From Gammaproteobacteria bacterium (GTDB taxonomy: Bacteria; Pseudomonadota; Gammaproteobacteria; Pseudomonadales; Litorivicinaceae), in contig RGHP01000002.1 in the NCBI GenBank assembly GCA_010024125.1, forward strand, positions 1-37,339: DNA of 37,339 bases, given 5' to 3'. The notes under the pieces are model-generated. The model made no database searches. It saw only the letters and a program-made list of their open reading frames with translations, and had not been told where the DNA came from. The position numbers were made by a program, and so were the translations under genes. Of the stretch, positions 1-9,819 are shown piece by piece. Within the stretch, counting starts at the first letter, position 1, and each line of letters starts with the position of its first letter.

Positions 1-598
1 CACCGATCTTCATACGGATCTGGTTGATAAAGATCACGAGGCAATTCGAACGCTTGATATTACCAGTGATCTTACGAAGCGCCTGACTCATCAGTCGCGC
101 CTGCAGACCAACGTGTGTATCACCCATGTCACCTTCGATTTCAGCGCGTGGTGTCAAAGCCGCCACCGAGTCGACCACTAAGATATCAACACTACCCGAG
201 CGAACAAGCATGTCAGCGATTTCTAAAGCCTGCTCACCAGTATCAGGCTGAGACACGAGAAGATCATCGACATTGACACCCAATTTACCGGCATACACTG
301 GATCCAACGCGTGCTCAGCATCAATAAATGCCGCCGTACCACCTGCTTTTTGACATTCGGCAATGGTTTGCAAAGTCAGGGTTGTTTTACCTGAAGACTC
401 GGGACCATAGATTTCAACAATTCGTCCTTTTGGGAGACCGCCGATTCCAAGCGCAATATCGAGTCCCAATGACCCAGTGGAAATCGCTGGGATTGCTTCG
501 CGGGGAGCATCTCCCATACGCATCACTGCGCCTTTACCAAACTGGCGTTCGATCTGACTTAAGGCTGCATCAAGCGCTTTACGACGATTGTCATCCAT
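1..598 (-). CDS. recA: RecA recombinase (N-terminal 199 residues; C-terminus outside window)
   Basis: RecA forms ATP-dependent filaments on single-stranded DNA, drives homologous recombination and triggers LexA self-cleavage in the SOS response. The visible part runs from the start codon at 598 to the left edge. It shows the Walker A motif GPESSGKTT at residues 65-73, the Walker B strand VDILVVD at 137-143 and the start of the DNA-binding loop region ([19 protein letters not shown], 153-171). The frame is open throughout, so the gene is cut by the window and not broken. The start [13 protein letters not shown] is typical, and AAGGG lies about 8 bases upstream of it. A LexA operator lies 73 bases upstream. 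The gene follows hda on the same strand, which is not the neighbourhood I know from E. coli or Pseudomonas. Confidence 0.98.
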   Translation of the reverse strand, partial: MDDNRRKALDAALSQIERQFGKGAVMRMGDAPREAIPAISTGSLGLDIALGIGGLPKGRIVEIYGPESSGKTTLTLQTIAECQKAGGTAAFIDAEHALDPVYAGKLGVNVDDLLVSQPDTGEQALEIADMLVRSGSVDILVVDSVAALTPRAEIEGDMGDTHVGLQARLMSQALRKITGNIKRSNCLVIFINQIRMKIG

Positions 599-634
599 TG
601 AAATACCCTTCTCGTGCATGTGGAATATGTGCCT

Positions 635-663
635 AGAGTAACGATGTTCGAGCGCGCTGTCAG
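635..663 (-). promoter_or_regulatory. candidate sigma-70 promoter of recA
   Basis: On the minus strand, CTGACA at 663-658 (5 of 6 to the -35 consensus) and TACTCT at 640-635 (3 of 6 to the -10 consensus) are separated by 17 bases. Transcription would start near 628, giving a leader of about 30 bases with an AAGGG ribosome site. The -10 is weak, so this is a best guess based on spacing and on the adjacent LexA box. Confidence 0.4.
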
Positions 664-670
664 CAGAAAA

Positions 671-690
671 TACTGAAAATAATGTCAGTA
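671..690 (-). promoter_or_regulatory. LexA operator (SOS box) of recA
   Basis: The 20-base site TACTGAAAATAATGTCAGTA has the arms TACTG and CAGTA. It matches the gammaproteobacterial LexA consensus CTG-N10-CAG, including the outer TA. It lies just upstream of the candidate recA promoter and two bases from the last base of the hda stop codon. LexA bound here would repress recA until DNA damage. The pattern match is exact in the conserved positions and the placement before recA is as expected. Confidence 0.9.
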
Positions 691-692
691 TT

Positions 693-1388
693 TTATGACA
701 GGCGTAAAAGGAGCTGTTTCAACCAAGGAACAGTGATTTTTCTCTGGTCCCGCAAACTCTCTTGGTCCATTGCAACAAGTAAATTCATTAACTTAGCTGG
801 GTTTCTAGGAAGCCGTGGGCTCAAAAAGCGGACCACCTCCGGTGCCAACTCAATTCCAAGGCGTCCAAGCTGGCACTGAAAAAGACGTCCAATCCCGTCA
901 TCATCCAAGCCATCGAGCGGTAAGACCATTGCTGCATGTGCGCGGCTCGCCAAATCAGGCAGCGTAATGCATTCATCTGCACGAGGTGATGTCTCGGAAA
1001 TCAGTACCAGCCCATTCTCTTTACGCTTCCACCAAGAAAAGAGCGCCGACTCTGCCGTGGCATTGTGCAGCCAGCAATCGACGCGATCGAAAACAACCCC
1101 CGTGCCGACATCGAGATATTCAAATAATTCAGGCACCAACTCAGGACTGATGTCACTGCAGTCATAATAATCAAACTGAAATCGCTCAGCGATCAAAAGG
1201 CCAAGATGTGTCTTGCCAACTCCCGGTGCACCATAAAACCAAAGCTCTGCTGAGCTCCCATTCAAGAAATCCCTGACATGAGACACGATCATTCGGTGCT
1301 GCTCAGTCTCAATCCAGCATTCGAGCGAATACCCCGCCGGCTTGTCCAGATTAAGAATTTCTTGGATCGGTTGGTTTTGTGGCGTCAC
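693..1388 (-). CDS. hda: Hda, DnaA regulatory inactivator (AAA+ protein)
   Basis: Hda binds the DNA-loaded sliding clamp and stimulates ATP hydrolysis by DnaA, limiting re-initiation of replication. The 231-residue length fits the family. A clamp-binding motif of QxxLxL form (QEILNL) is at residues 9-14, Walker A GAPGVGKT at 53-60 and a Walker-B-like strand GVVFDRVD at 97-104. The box LPDLASRA (143-150) matches the conserved LPDLxSR segment of Hda. Its ATG overlaps the stop of the upstream DUF2066 gene as ATGA, so translation is probably coupled. DnaA itself is excluded by the short length and the lack of a DNA-binding domain IV. Confidence 0.9.
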   Translation of the reverse strand: MTPQNQPIQEILNLDKPAGYSLECWIETEQHRMIVSHVRDFLNGSSAELWFYGAPGVGKTHLGLLIAERFQFDYYDCSDISPELVPELFEYLDVGTGVVFDRVDCWLHNATAESALFSWWKRKENGLVLISETSPRADECITLPDLASRAHAAMVLPLDGLDDDGIGRLFQCQLGRLGIELAPEVVRFLSPRLPRNPAKLMNLLVAMDQESLRDQRKITVPWLKQLLLRLS

Positions 1389-2404
1389 TTCAGTGAATAC
1401 ACCAACGGAGAGATAAACTGTATCGATTCGAACGATGACACCACATCATCAGTCGCACCAAGCGATAGTTGTGTATTCAGAACAATTGATGCATCAGTCG
1501 ACCGAATCTCCGTGGCTTCAATCGCCACACCATCAGACGCCTCTATATGATCGATCAGATCCATCAAACGAATCACATCGGTGTATTCGACTTTGACAGT
1601 CCATTGACCAGCCACAACGTTATCACGCGGCCTAAATGAGGTGAGTGAATCGCGCTCTTCAACTGTCGCTACTTGCACAGGCTTCATTGTTTCTGAAATT
1701 GATCGTGCGTACTGCATCACGACTTCAACCAATGCGTAGGCTCTGGCATCAGCATCGACACCAGATATCTCTCCTGTCCGGTATTCACCATTGGACTCAA
1801 ACAGCCAATATTTAAGTGATTGCCGCTCAGGCCGGTCCCCAATGACAAGAATGTGTGGGATCCCGTAGCGCGCTGAGGCATTAGTTACAGCACCAGCGAA
1901 CTCACCCCAAATTTCTGCGGGAGATAACGCCAATGTATCTTCCAGATCCATCAATGGACGCTGCATTGGCACACCAAACCGCTTACTAGCTGCCAATAGT
2001 CGATCAATTATCACATTTGATTCTTGACCAATCATCAATCGCTCGAGGCCCTGCTCTTCTGTTGCCCAAATGAGAAGTTCAGGTCGTTCAGTTTCCCAAA
2101 GGTCAATTCCAGCCGTATCTAGACGAGATTTCAATCCATCGACATCGATGTCCACAATAAAGGTATCGCCATCGTAACCATAAGAGTTCACTAACGCTTC
2201 AGACAGGCTAAATAGATCAGGTGCTTCACTAATCATTTGTGCTTCCGGAATTCCAGTTAGCTTTTCAGCCGCCCCTCTAATTGTGTTATTGATCGCTTCT
2301 TCGACATTAAATAGCGACGGTTCTTCAACCTCAATGCGATACTCAAGAGCATGCGTTAATGAGGAAAATAAACACGCGATACCGAAAAAAAATCGTGCTG
2401 TCAT
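1385..2404 (-). CDS. DUF2066 family exported protein
   Basis: This 339-residue protein has no assigned function. It begins with a signal peptide ([19 protein letters not shown], probable cleavage after residue 19), so the rest is expected in the periplasm. I recognise the family from its position between purM (divergent) and hda (downstream), the order I remember from Pseudomonas, and from its general sequence character. No catalytic motif is evident, and there is no membrane segment after the signal peptide. The gene is transcribed away from purM across a 67-base gap and overlaps the hda start by four bases. Confidence 0.75.
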   Translation of the reverse strand: MTARFFFGIACLFSSLTHALEYRIEVEEPSLFNVEEAINNTIRGAAEKLTGIPEAQMISEAPDLFSLSEALVNSYGYDGDTFIVDIDVDGLKSRLDTAGIDLWETERPELLIWATEEQGLERLMIGQESNVIIDRLLAASKRFGVPMQRPLMDLEDTLALSPAEIWGEFAGAVTNASARYGIPHILVIGDRPERQSLKYWLFESNGEYRTGEISGVDADARAYALVEVVMQYARSISETMKPVQVATVEERDSLTSFRPRDNVVAGQWTVKVEYTDVIRLMDLIDHIEASDGVAIEATEIRSTDASIVLNTQLSLGATDDVVSSFESIQFISPLVYSLK

Positions 2405-2471
2405 GAAATCTCACATTGGTTCAGTTAAGTCGGCAAATGATACACTTCCGCAACCATCCACGCAGGAAACT

Positions 2472-3536
2472 ATGAAGTCAATGAGTCAAGATCATCAGAA
2501 AGGTCTCTCATATCGAGACGCTGGTGTCGATATTGATGCTGGAAACGCATTGGTCGAACGCATCAAACCGCACGCGAAAAGAACTGCTCGCAAAGAATCT
2601 CTCGGGGCCCTTGGTGGGTTCGGAGCCTTGTTTAAGATTCCACAGGGGTATCAAAGCCCAGTACTCGTCTCAGGAACAGACGGCGTCGGGACCAAATTAA
2701 AACTGGCGATCGACTACCACCGCCACAGCCAGATCGGCGAAGATCTCGTCGCGATGTGTGTCAATGACCTCATTGTGGCAAATGCAGAGCCGCTATTCTT
2801 CTTGGATTACTACGCAACCGGACAGCTTGATGTCGATGTTGCTGAATCAGTGATTGCATCGATTGCAAATGGTTGCGAATTATCCGGTTGCGCGCTCGCT
2901 GGCGGTGAAACTGCAGAAATGCCAGGCATGTATCACGATGGAGACTATGACCTTGCAGGCTTTTGCGTTGGTGTCGCCGAAGAGTCCAAAATTCTCGATG
3001 GAAGCGGAGTCAAAGCGGGCAATGCGATCATTGGTTTACCCTCGTCAGGACCGCACAGTAATGGGTATTCGTTGATCCGAAAAATCATCGAACGCGCGGA
3101 TATCAACCCTGAAACAGAACAACTCACTCCAGATTCGACGATCCTCGATGCCGTCATGCAACCGACCCGGATTTATGTCAAATCTGTTTTGAAAGCAATG
3201 GCAACTGACCGAATCACAGGAGCCGTGCACGTGACAGGTGGCGGGTTCCAAGAGAACTTACCACGTTCTTTCGGTAAGGACTTAGCCGCACACATCGATT
3301 TGGATACCTGGGAGCGTCCCGCCATTTTCAAATGGCTTGAAGCACAGGGCGATGTTGGCGCTGAAGAAATGCTGAGAACTTTTAATTGTGGCATTGGATT
3401 TATTATGTTCTGCGCACCAGAACATGTCGCTGAAGTCACGAATGTCTTGGCGTCAGCCGGTGAACAGCCGATCGTAATTGGCGAACTCACAGAACGTAAA
3501 ACTGATCCCGTGGTGTTCTCGGGAGCGTTCGCTTGA
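2472..3536 (+). CDS. purM: phosphoribosylformylglycinamidine cyclo-ligase (AIR synthetase)
   Basis: PurM closes the imidazole ring of AIR from FGAM and ATP, the fifth step of purine synthesis. The 354-residue product carries the family signatures [13 protein letters not shown] near the N-terminus, [44 protein letters not shown] and [11 protein letters not shown]. The frame extends upstream to 2283, but that stretch overlaps DUF2066 and is not PurM-like. I place the start at ATG 2472, which has AGGA four bases upstream. ATG 2481 is an alternative that begins nearer the conserved region but is 13 bases from that site. The stop overlaps the purN start by one base. Confidence 0.97.
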   Translation: MKSMSQDHQKGLSYRDAGVDIDAGNALVERIKPHAKRTARKESLGALGGFGALFKIPQGYQSPVLVSGTDGVGTKLKLAIDYHRHSQIGEDLVAMCVNDLIVANAEPLFFLDYYATGQLDVDVAESVIASIANGCELSGCALAGGETAEMPGMYHDGDYDLAGFCVGVAEESKILDGSGVKAGNAIIGLPSSGPHSNGYSLIRKIIERADINPETEQLTPDSTILDAVMQPTRIYVKSVLKAMATDRITGAVHVTGGGFQENLPRSFGKDLAAHIDLDTWERPAIFKWLEAQGDVGAEEMLRTFNCGIGFIMFCAPEHVAEVTNVLASAGEQPIVIGELTERKTDPVVFSGAFA

Positions 3537-4114
3537 TGCGAGTGGTTTGCTTGATTTCAGGGGGTGGAAGTAATTTGCAAGCCCTTATTGATTGGCAAAC
3601 CAAAGGACTATTGGGTGATGCAGAGATTGTTGGCGTGGTATCCAACAAGGTCGATGCGTTTGGACTTGAGCGAGCAAAGAAAGCGGGTATTTCTGTTTCA
3701 CATCTATCGCATCATGACTACCCCGATCGACTCGAGTTTGACCAAGCACTAATGAAAGTGATCGACGGCTATCAACCCGATCTTGTCGTGCTCGCTGGGT
3801 TCATGCGAATTTTGACCTCAGAATTTGTGAATCACTATGCCGATCGGCTGATTAACGTCCACCCATCATTGCTACCCAAATATAAAGGTCTGCACACGCA
3901 TCGACGCGCCATCGAAGCGGGTGATGCAACTGCTGGAGCAACTGTTCACTGGGTCACCGAAGAACTCGACTCCGGCGGGATCATTCGACAAGTTGAAGTA
4001 CCAATCTATGCTGACGACTCAGAGGAGTCACTCAAACAACGAGTGCTTGAAGCAGAGCATACGTTGTATCCATCAGTTGTGCGCGACCTATCATTGGGAG
4101 TCATTCCATGTTGA
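3536..4114 (+). CDS. purN: phosphoribosylglycinamide formyltransferase 1
   Basis: PurN transfers the formyl group of 10-formyl-THF to GAR, the third step of purine synthesis. The 192-residue protein shows the GAR-binding loop SGGGSNLQALID, the catalytic segment INVHPSLLPKYKG and DSGGIIRQ, which holds the conserved Asp. A TTG one codon earlier is possible. I chose ATG 3536 because it overlaps the purM stop as TGATG, a usual coupling arrangement. The gene overlaps the next one by seven bases. The need for formyl-THF links it to glyA and gcv elsewhere in the window. Confidence 0.97.
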   Translation: MRVVCLISGGGSNLQALIDWQTKGLLGDAEIVGVVSNKVDAFGLERAKKAGISVSHLSHHDYPDRLEFDQALMKVIDGYQPDLVVLAGFMRILTSEFVNHYADRLINVHPSLLPKYKGLHTHRRAIEAGDATAGATVHWVTEELDSGGIIRQVEVPIYADDSEESLKQRVLEAEHTLYPSVVRDLSLGVIPC

Positions 4115-4800
4115 GAGTTCTTGCTTTACTCGCAGTATTTGTGACCGTTCCGGCCTTTTCACAGGGCTACGAAGCCAAATATGACATGATTTGGAGCGTT
4201 GGAATTAAGCTTGAGGCTGAGGCCATCGAAACGTTGAAACAAAACGGCGATCGCTTCGAAATGGTCCTCGATGCAAATGCCAGTATCGGCTCGGCAAATG
4301 AAACCACCAATCTACTGTTCAGTAACCAAAACGGCTGGAAGCCCCTCGACTACAATTACACGCAAAGCATCCTTGGGCGCACGACTGGTCGTAATTTCCG
4401 ATTTAATTGGAACAAAGGATCATTAGCCTGGCTCCACGAACCTGAACGCGCTGAAATCACGATCCCTGATGACACTGTGGACCCTCTGGGATTCCGGCTA
4501 CAACTGGCACACCTGTTACGTAACGGTCAGCCCTTGCCTCAAACGATCACCATGCTTGATGGAAATGACATCAAAGCACGTTCAGTAGTCCCTGGTGCGC
4601 TTGAAACGGTCGACACACCCTATGGGCAGATAGAAGCGCAAAAGTTCACACTGACAGATGATAATCCCGATCCTAAGCGCAAATTTGAATTTTGGCTTGC
4701 ACCATCACTTGATTATCAACTCGTGAAACTCGAAAAACGTGACAAGAAACGGCTTTTTGCATTGACGCTCAAAGCATTTAAGAAAGCAGGGACGCCCTAA
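4108..4800 (+). CDS. DUF3108 family exported protein
   Basis: This is a 230-residue protein of unknown function. It has an N-terminal signal peptide (MLRVLALLAVFVTVPAFSQG, cleavage probably after AFS), so it is likely periplasmic or surface-associated. The mature part is rich in alternating hydrophobic residues typical of beta structure, for example YEAKYDMIWSVGIKLEAEA. The region KFEFWLAPSLDYQLVKLEKR near the end is typical of DUF3108 proteins. It starts seven bases inside purN. I remember a DUF3108 gene beside purN in Pseudomonas too, but nothing in the sequence points to a role in purine synthesis. Confidence 0.75.
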   Translation: MLRVLALLAVFVTVPAFSQGYEAKYDMIWSVGIKLEAEAIETLKQNGDRFEMVLDANASIGSANETTNLLFSNQNGWKPLDYNYTQSILGRTTGRNFRFNWNKGSLAWLHEPERAEITIPDDTVDPLGFRLQLAHLLRNGQPLPQTITMLDGNDIKARSVVPGALETVDTPYGQIEAQKFTLTDDNPDPKRKFEFWLAPSLDYQLVKLEKRDKKRLFALTLKAFKKAGTP

Positions 4801-4814
4801 CACCGAGGGCATAT

Positions 4815-5966
4815 ATGCAAACAGGGCTTCACCTGTCGATTCACGCCTTTGAACCGGCTACTTGGGACGCACTGAATCCATCATGTTACCCAGGCCTACT
4901 CCACGGCTTTTTATCCGCTCTTGAGGATTCAAAAAGTGTCGGCGAAGGGACTGGATGGCGTCCATTGTATGCGTCTGTCACAGCGCATGATGAATTGGTC
5001 GGTGCGATGGTTTGCTATCTGAAATCAGACTCATATGGTGAATATGTGTTCGACTGGGCGTGGGCCGACGCCTACCACCGTCACGGTCTGAATTACTATC
5101 CAAAATGCATTACAGCAATTCCATTTACGCCCGCATCTGGACCACGGGTATTGATTAAACATGACGCTGATGAGAAAGAAATAATGCGTCTTCTCATCGA
5201 GACTCTGAAAAAAGAACTCACGGGACGCGTTTCCAGCTGGCACATCCTCTATCCTAATGAAGAAAGTCACCAATGCTTTCAATCGAGCGACGCATGGCTT
5301 GAGCGATTTGGAGTTCAGTTCCACTGGTTTAATCAAGGGTTCACAAACTTTGATGATCACCTTGCGACCTTTAACTCAAAGCGACGAAAGGAGGTTCGCC
5401 GAGAACGTCGCCGTGTTGCTGAACAGGGGATTACATTCGAGCGATTGAGTGGACATGAGATAGATAGTGATGCTCTCGATACATTGTTTCAGTGCTATCA
5501 GATGACCTATCGAATTCGGGGAAGTCTCGGCTATCTAACGCGCGAATTTTTTGAGTATGCTGTGGAGCGCATTCCTGAGGCCATTCGAGTCGCCTTTGCG
5601 ATCCATCAAGGCAAACGGATCGCGATGTCATTTTGTTTGCGCGATCAGCAAACGCTCTATGGACGTTACTGGGGTGCCCTATATGACGTCGATTGCCTTC
5701 ACTTTGAAACCTGTTTTCATCAATGGATTGACGATGCCATTGCACAGGGTATTGAACGCTTTGATCCAGGTGCTCAAGGTGAACATAAAATTGCGCGAGG
5801 TTTTAGACCCATCAAAACGCGAAGCCTACATTGGATTGAAAATCAGGAATTTGCAGCGGCCATCGAGCAATTCCTGAAGAAAGAGCGTGCGCATATCGAT
5901 CGCTATTTTCAAGCCTGTGATGACCACACACCTTTTAAATTATCAGACGAGACTCTTAACATTTAA
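4815..5966 (+). CDS. FemAB-like N-acyltransferase (COG3146 / PF04339 type)
   Basis: The 383-residue protein resembles the GNAT-fold family described as peptidoglycan-biosynthesis or FemAB-like acyltransferases; the substrate is unknown. Family-like segments are HGFLSALEDSKSVGEGTGW near the start, AWADAYHRHGLNYYPK, the basic run NSKRRKEVRRERRR around 190-205, YGRYWGALYDVDCLHFE and RFDPGAQGEHKIARGF near the end. There is no signal peptide, so it should be cytoplasmic. It lies 14 bases after the DUF3108 gene, probably in the pur transcript. Its TAA overlaps the pabB stop region by four bases on the other strand. Confidence 0.8.
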   Translation: MQTGLHLSIHAFEPATWDALNPSCYPGLLHGFLSALEDSKSVGEGTGWRPLYASVTAHDELVGAMVCYLKSDSYGEYVFDWAWADAYHRHGLNYYPKCITAIPFTPASGPRVLIKHDADEKEIMRLLIETLKKELTGRVSSWHILYPNEESHQCFQSSDAWLERFGVQFHWFNQGFTNFDDHLATFNSKRRKEVRRERRRVAEQGITFERLSGHEIDSDALDTLFQCYQMTYRIRGSLGYLTREFFEYAVERIPEAIRVAFAIHQGKRIAMSFCLRDQQTLYGRYWGALYDVDCLHFETCFHQWIDDAIAQGIERFDPGAQGEHKIARGFRPIKTRSLHWIENQEFAAAIEQFLKKERAHIDRYFQACDDHTPFKLSDETLNI

Positions 5967-7081
5967 ATGACGCCAGCGAACCTACCCTTTAAAAGACACT
6001 CTTGCCACTCACCGTCGAGCACGGAATCAGCAACCAATCCGCTTCCTAACCCCAACACTACGCTTGTATCTGTTTGCTCAATAGTTCGGATCGCCACAGA
6101 TAAGGTAAGATCACCACTCGGCTCAATTAAGCCGAGACTTCCTGTGTAAACTCCGCGTTTATCAGCCTCGAGTTGTTGAATCAATTCAAATGCCTTTGCT
6201 TTTGGTGCGCCAACCACCGAACCACAGGGAAATAACGCCTGAATCAGTTGCGCTGTCTCAATATTGCGAGCAGCAGTCGACTCGATCACAGAGGACACTT
6301 GGTGCACTGACTTGAGTGACCGTGGTTCAAACAAGCGCGAAACCTTGACTGAGTGGGGTTCAGAAACGCGACTCAAATCATTACGGATCAAGTCAACAAT
6401 CATCAGATTCTCAGACTGCATCTTTGTGTCAGATAATAGTGTCTGCAAAAACTGTGTATCAGTCAGTGCATCCGCACTCCGTGGTGCTGTTCCCTTCATC
6501 GGTTCCGAACGCAGTTGGAGACCTCGCTTTTCAAGGAACAACTCAGGTGAGCGCGATAAAATTTGATGCTCGCCAAAATCAATAAACCCACCATAGTTCG
6601 CTGGTTGGTTGTGTAATAGCGTTCGATACAAATCCCAAGGCGATTCGAGAGACTGTCCCTGTACTCGAAATGTGTGATTCACCTGATAACAAACACCAGC
6701 GGTGATTGCGTCTCGGATTGCATTAAAAGAACTCGCGTACCCTGCAAAATCAAGTGCCTGCCATTGAGGCAGTTTGACTGGGGAAATGGGATCAAGAGCG
6801 AGTGCTTTCGGTGGCTCGTCAAAAATCAGCGCACGAATATAGACGGCTGCCTGTTCCTTTTCTTGCACGGCCTTGGGCAATTCCATCAAATGAAAACCGG
6901 ATTCATAATTCAGGGCGAATACGACCCAAGCGCCCTGAGCAGCTTGATCTTGTAGGTAGGTCAAACCATTAGCAATCTCACTGGGCTGATCGATTTGGTA
7001 TTCAACGCCTTTGGAAATCCAACCAAATTCGCTTTCAAATCGACTCGAAAAACCACGATCCAAACAAACTACTGGATGCAT
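5963..7081 (-). CDS. pabB: aminodeoxychorismate synthase component I
   Basis: PabB converts chorismate plus ammonia (from PabA) into 4-amino-4-deoxychorismate for folate. At 372 residues it is shorter than E. coli PabB (453) and has a reduced N-terminal part. The chorismate-binding domain is complete: SRSPELFL, SEPMKGTAPR (the MKGT lysine typical of PabB), SENLMIVDLIRNDL, HQVSSVIES, LFPCGSVVGAPK and GLGSGLVADS. Isochorismate synthase or TrpE is less likely because of the MKGT motif and length. AGGAG sits a few bases before the ATG. It is divergent from proS over 65 bases. Confidence 0.9.
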   Translation of the reverse strand: MHPVVCLDRGFSSRFESEFGWISKGVEYQIDQPSEIANGLTYLQDQAAQGAWVVFALNYESGFHLMELPKAVQEKEQAAVYIRALIFDEPPKALALDPISPVKLPQWQALDFAGYASSFNAIRDAITAGVCYQVNHTFRVQGQSLESPWDLYRTLLHNQPANYGGFIDFGEHQILSRSPELFLEKRGLQLRSEPMKGTAPRSADALTDTQFLQTLLSDTKMQSENLMIVDLIRNDLSRVSEPHSVKVSRLFEPRSLKSVHQVSSVIESTAARNIETAQLIQALFPCGSVVGAPKAKAFELIQQLEADKRGVYTGSLGLIEPSGDLTLSVAIRTIEQTDTSVVLGLGSGLVADSVLDGEWQECLLKGRFAGVI

Positions 7082-7106
7082 TCCACTCCTAAAGGCCGAA
7101 GCCCGT

Positions 7107-7112
7107 TATACT
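7107..7112 (+). promoter_or_regulatory. possible -10 element for proS
   Basis: TATACT (5 of 6 to consensus) lies in the 65-base gap between the divergent pabB and proS start codons, 34 bases before the proS ATG. No good -35 is found at 16-18 bases upstream, so the assignment is tentative. Confidence 0.3.
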
Positions 7113-7146
7113 TAGCGCTTTCCAAGTTACTACATATGGATGCGAT

Positions 7147-8868
7147 ATGCGGACCTCCCAACTGTTACTGCCAACATTAAAAGAAGATCCGGTTGATACC
7201 GTTGTCATCAGTCACAAACTGATGCTCCGTGCAGGCATGATTCGACAACTCGCCTCGGGCCTCTACACGTGGTTGCCGCTCGGCCTTCGAGTCCTTAAGA
7301 AGGTTGAGCGTATTGTACGAGAAGAAATGGATCGAGCGGGAGCGCAAGAAGTATTGATGTCAGGCGTGCAACCGGCAGAACTCTGGCAGGAATCAGGTCG
7401 TTGGGGACAATTTGGACCTGAACTGCTCCGTCTTAAAGATCGCCATGAGCGCGATTTCTGTCTTGGTCCGACGCATGAAGAGGTCGTCACAGATATCATC
7501 CGTCGTGAAGTGAACTCGTATAAGCAGTTACCGTTGAACTTATATCAAGTTCAAACCAAATTCCGTGATGAGGTCCGCCCACGCTTTGGGGTGATGCGTT
7601 CACGTGAATTCATTATGAAAGATGCCTATTCGTTCGATATTAACGAAGATGGCATGCGCAAGAGCTATCAGGCCATGTACGACGCCTATTGCCGTATTTT
7701 TGATCGCTTTGGTCTCGACTATCGCGCAGTTCTCGCTGATTCAGGTGCGATCGGTGGGAGTGGATCGCAGGAATTCCATGTCCTTGCGGATTCTGGTGAA
7801 GACGACATTGTGTTCTCAAATGGTTCTGACTATGCGGCCAACGTCGAAAAAGCGGAATGTATTGCCTCCGGAACTCGCCAAGCGTCTGAAGAAGAAATGC
7901 GCAAAATTGAGACACCGACACAAAAAACAATCGAGGCACTGGTCAACGACTTTGATCTGGCAATCGAAAAAACCGTCAAAACACTCATCGTCCGAGCATC
8001 TGATGTTTGCGAATCTGATTTTGTCGCGCTAATCGTTCGTGGTGACCACACTTTGAATGAGGTCAAGGCAGAAAACCATGCCATGGTTGCGAGTCCACTC
8101 ACTTTCGCAACGGAAGCTGAGATCAAGTCTATCATGGGTGCAGGACCTGGCTCGCTCGGTCCTGTCAACTGTCCAATTCCAGTGATCGCTGATAGACAAG
8201 TTGCTATTTGCTCTGATTTTGGAGCGGGTGCGAATGAAGACGGCTGGCACTATTTCGGAATTAACTGGGGTCGTGATTGTGCAGAGCCCGAAACAGCAGA
8301 TTTGCGGAATGCCGTCGAGGGAGACCCAGCGCCTGACGGATCCGGTACCTACCTGATCCGCCGAGGTATCGAGGTGGGCCATGTATTCCAGCTTGGTCAA
8401 AAATATTCAGAAGCGATGAATGCAACGGTTCTTGATGAGAATGGTAAGCAGTCGACTTTATTTATGGGGTGTTATGGAATTGGCGTGACGCGCATTGTGG
8501 CGGCTGCAATTGAGCAACGTCATGACGATCGAGGAATCTGCTGGCCTCCATCACTGGCGCCTTTTGATGTCTGTATTGTTCCAATTGGCGGCAATAAAAA
8601 CCGAGCTGTTGATGAAGAAGCGCTACGAATTCAAAGCGAACTTCAAGCCAAGGGTCTCGACGTGCTACTTGATGATCGAAACATGGGCCCAGGTCCTCGG
8701 TTTGCTGATATGGACTTGATCGGAATTCCAGTTCGCATCGTTGTGAGTGCGAAAACCCTTGAAGACTCCGAAGTGGAACTCAAGCAACGCATCGAGAATG
8801 AAGCTTCTCGCGTACCGCTTGGTGATGTAGTTGATGTTGTGATGACACTCGAATGGCTCAAATCTTAG
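7147..8868 (+). CDS. proS: prolyl-tRNA synthetase (bacterial type with editing domain)
   Basis: ProS charges tRNA-Pro. At 573 residues it matches the E. coli enzyme (572). The opening [15 protein letters not shown], motif 1 region [20 protein letters not shown], motif 2 [17 protein letters not shown] and motif 3 [13 protein letters not shown] are all present. The INS editing domain against Ala-tRNA-Pro occupies roughly residues 225-400. The C-terminal anticodon-binding domain follows, with GGNKN and [20 protein letters not shown]. The last 16 bases overlap wrbA. Confidence 0.98.
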   Translation: MRTSQLLLPTLKEDPVDTVVISHKLMLRAGMIRQLASGLYTWLPLGLRVLKKVERIVREEMDRAGAQEVLMSGVQPAELWQESGRWGQFGPELLRLKDRHERDFCLGPTHEEVVTDIIRREVNSYKQLPLNLYQVQTKFRDEVRPRFGVMRSREFIMKDAYSFDINEDGMRKSYQAMYDAYCRIFDRFGLDYRAVLADSGAIGGSGSQEFHVLADSGEDDIVFSNGSDYAANVEKAECIASGTRQASEEEMRKIETPTQKTIEALVNDFDLAIEKTVKTLIVRASDVCESDFVALIVRGDHTLNEVKAENHAMVASPLTFATEAEIKSIMGAGPGSLGPVNCPIPVIADRQVAICSDFGAGANEDGWHYFGINWGRDCAEPETADLRNAVEGDPAPDGSGTYLIRRGIEVGHVFQLGQKYSEAMNATVLDENGKQSTLFMGCYGIGVTRIVAAAIEQRHDDRGICWPPSLAPFDVCIVPIGGNKNRAVDEEALRIQSELQAKGLDVLLDDRNMGPGPRFADMDLIGIPVRIVVSAKTLEDSEVELKQRIENEASRVPLGDVVDVVMTLEWLKS

Positions 8869-9431
8869 TTCTATTTTACAGCCGAACTGGCCATGTAGCC
8901 TCGCTTGCCGAGGCGATTGCTGAGGGTGTTGAACGGGAAGGCTCTGAAGCCAAACTACGCACCGTTCCGGCGCTTTCTCCATCCTATGCAGAGGCAACCG
9001 GGGATCACTTTGAAAGTGAGGATGGATATCTCTTTGCAACAAAAGATGACTTAAGAGACTGTGATGGCTTAGCTCTCGGCTCACCGTCTCGCTTTGGAAC
9101 CATGGCCGCCCCGCTCAAAGGATTTCTAGAAACAACATCCGATCTTTGGTTATCGGGTGCCATGATCGATAAGCCTGCGTGTGTATTTGCATCGGCGTCA
9201 TCGCTACATGGCGGACATGAGGCTGTCCTTCAGTCCATGATGACGCCTCTGTTGCATCATGGAATGGTTATCATGGGATGTCCGTATTCTGACCCTGGAC
9301 TTGCGACTACAGAAGGCGGCGGCACGCCCTATGGTCCAACACACCTTGATGCAGACACCCTTCGCCCACACGAACGAGAGATGGCTGTTCGCTTAGGACA
9401 GCGCCTTGCTAAATGGAGCCAACATGACTGA
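8853..9431 (+). CDS. wrbA: WrbA-type NAD(P)H:quinone oxidoreductase
   Basis: This 192-residue flavodoxin-fold enzyme should reduce quinones by two electrons with FMN and NAD(P)H, avoiding semiquinone radicals. The FMN phosphate loop is [14 protein letters not shown] at residues 9-22. [18 protein letters not shown] around 75-92 is the WrbA signature, and [17 protein letters not shown] is the dimer and flavin-contact segment. It begins inside the last codons of proS and runs into the DUF2069 gene by eight bases, so the three are probably one transcript. Pseudomonas also pairs wrbA with a DUF2069 gene, as I recall. Confidence 0.88.
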   Translation: MAQILVLFYSRTGHVASLAEAIAEGVEREGSEAKLRTVPALSPSYAEATGDHFESEDGYLFATKDDLRDCDGLALGSPSRFGTMAAPLKGFLETTSDLWLSGAMIDKPACVFASASSLHGGHEAVLQSMMTPLLHHGMVIMGCPYSDPGLATTEGGGTPYGPTHLDADTLRPHEREMAVRLGQRLAKWSQHD

Positions 9432-9819
9432 CGCAAGCACCTATCGCCAAAGAAAACAGATGTTTTTTGGGTGGTTACGGATTTCTTTGATCGCTCTGAT
9501 TGCACTCAGGGTCTCTGGGCTCTGGTTATTAACACCTCCAGCGACAGCGATGGGTGCTATTGGCGTTACCTTGATCTTGGTGGCTTTTGTGTGGCCGGTA
9601 TTAAAACAACACATCAAGGCGAGCCTCTGGCTCAGCTTTGTTTCCTGTTTGTTTTTCACCACGGGTGTTTTGAATGCGATGACCGATGGACGAGAGCTGT
9701 TTGGCATTATGGAATCGCTGTTGGCGGCCACTATTTTTATTAGTGCGATGATGTTTGCGCGCAACGCCTATCGAGAGCTTGAAGCTATAGCAGAAGCGTC
9801 AGAGCAATTGACCACATAA
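9424..9819 (+). CDS. DUF2069 family inner-membrane protein
   Basis: This is a 131-residue protein of unknown function with about four membrane segments (around residues 16-35, 43-62, 68-87 and 93-112) and the DUF2069-like stretch GLWLLTPP after the first. The frame extends to a TTG at 9406, but ATG 9424 fits better because it overlaps the wrbA end by eight bases. The tail EAIAEASEQLTT is hydrophilic. The last 35 bases are also coding on the other strand for the LysE-type exporter. Confidence 0.75.
   Translation: MTDASTYRQRKQMFFGWLRISLIALIALRVSGLWLLTPPATAMGAIGVTLILVAFVWPVLKQHIKASLWLSFVSCLFFTTGVLNAMTDGRELFGIMESLLAATIFISAMMFARNAYRELEAIAEASEQLTT

Noticed and set aside
328-636. A 102-residue open frame on the plus strand
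   Set aside because: It lies opposite recA, whose frame and motifs are unmistakable; it is a shadow frame.
2283-2471. Upstream extension of the purM frame by 63 codons
   Set aside because: It overlaps the divergent DUF2066 signal-peptide region and does not look like PurM; the ribosome site and family start are at 2472.
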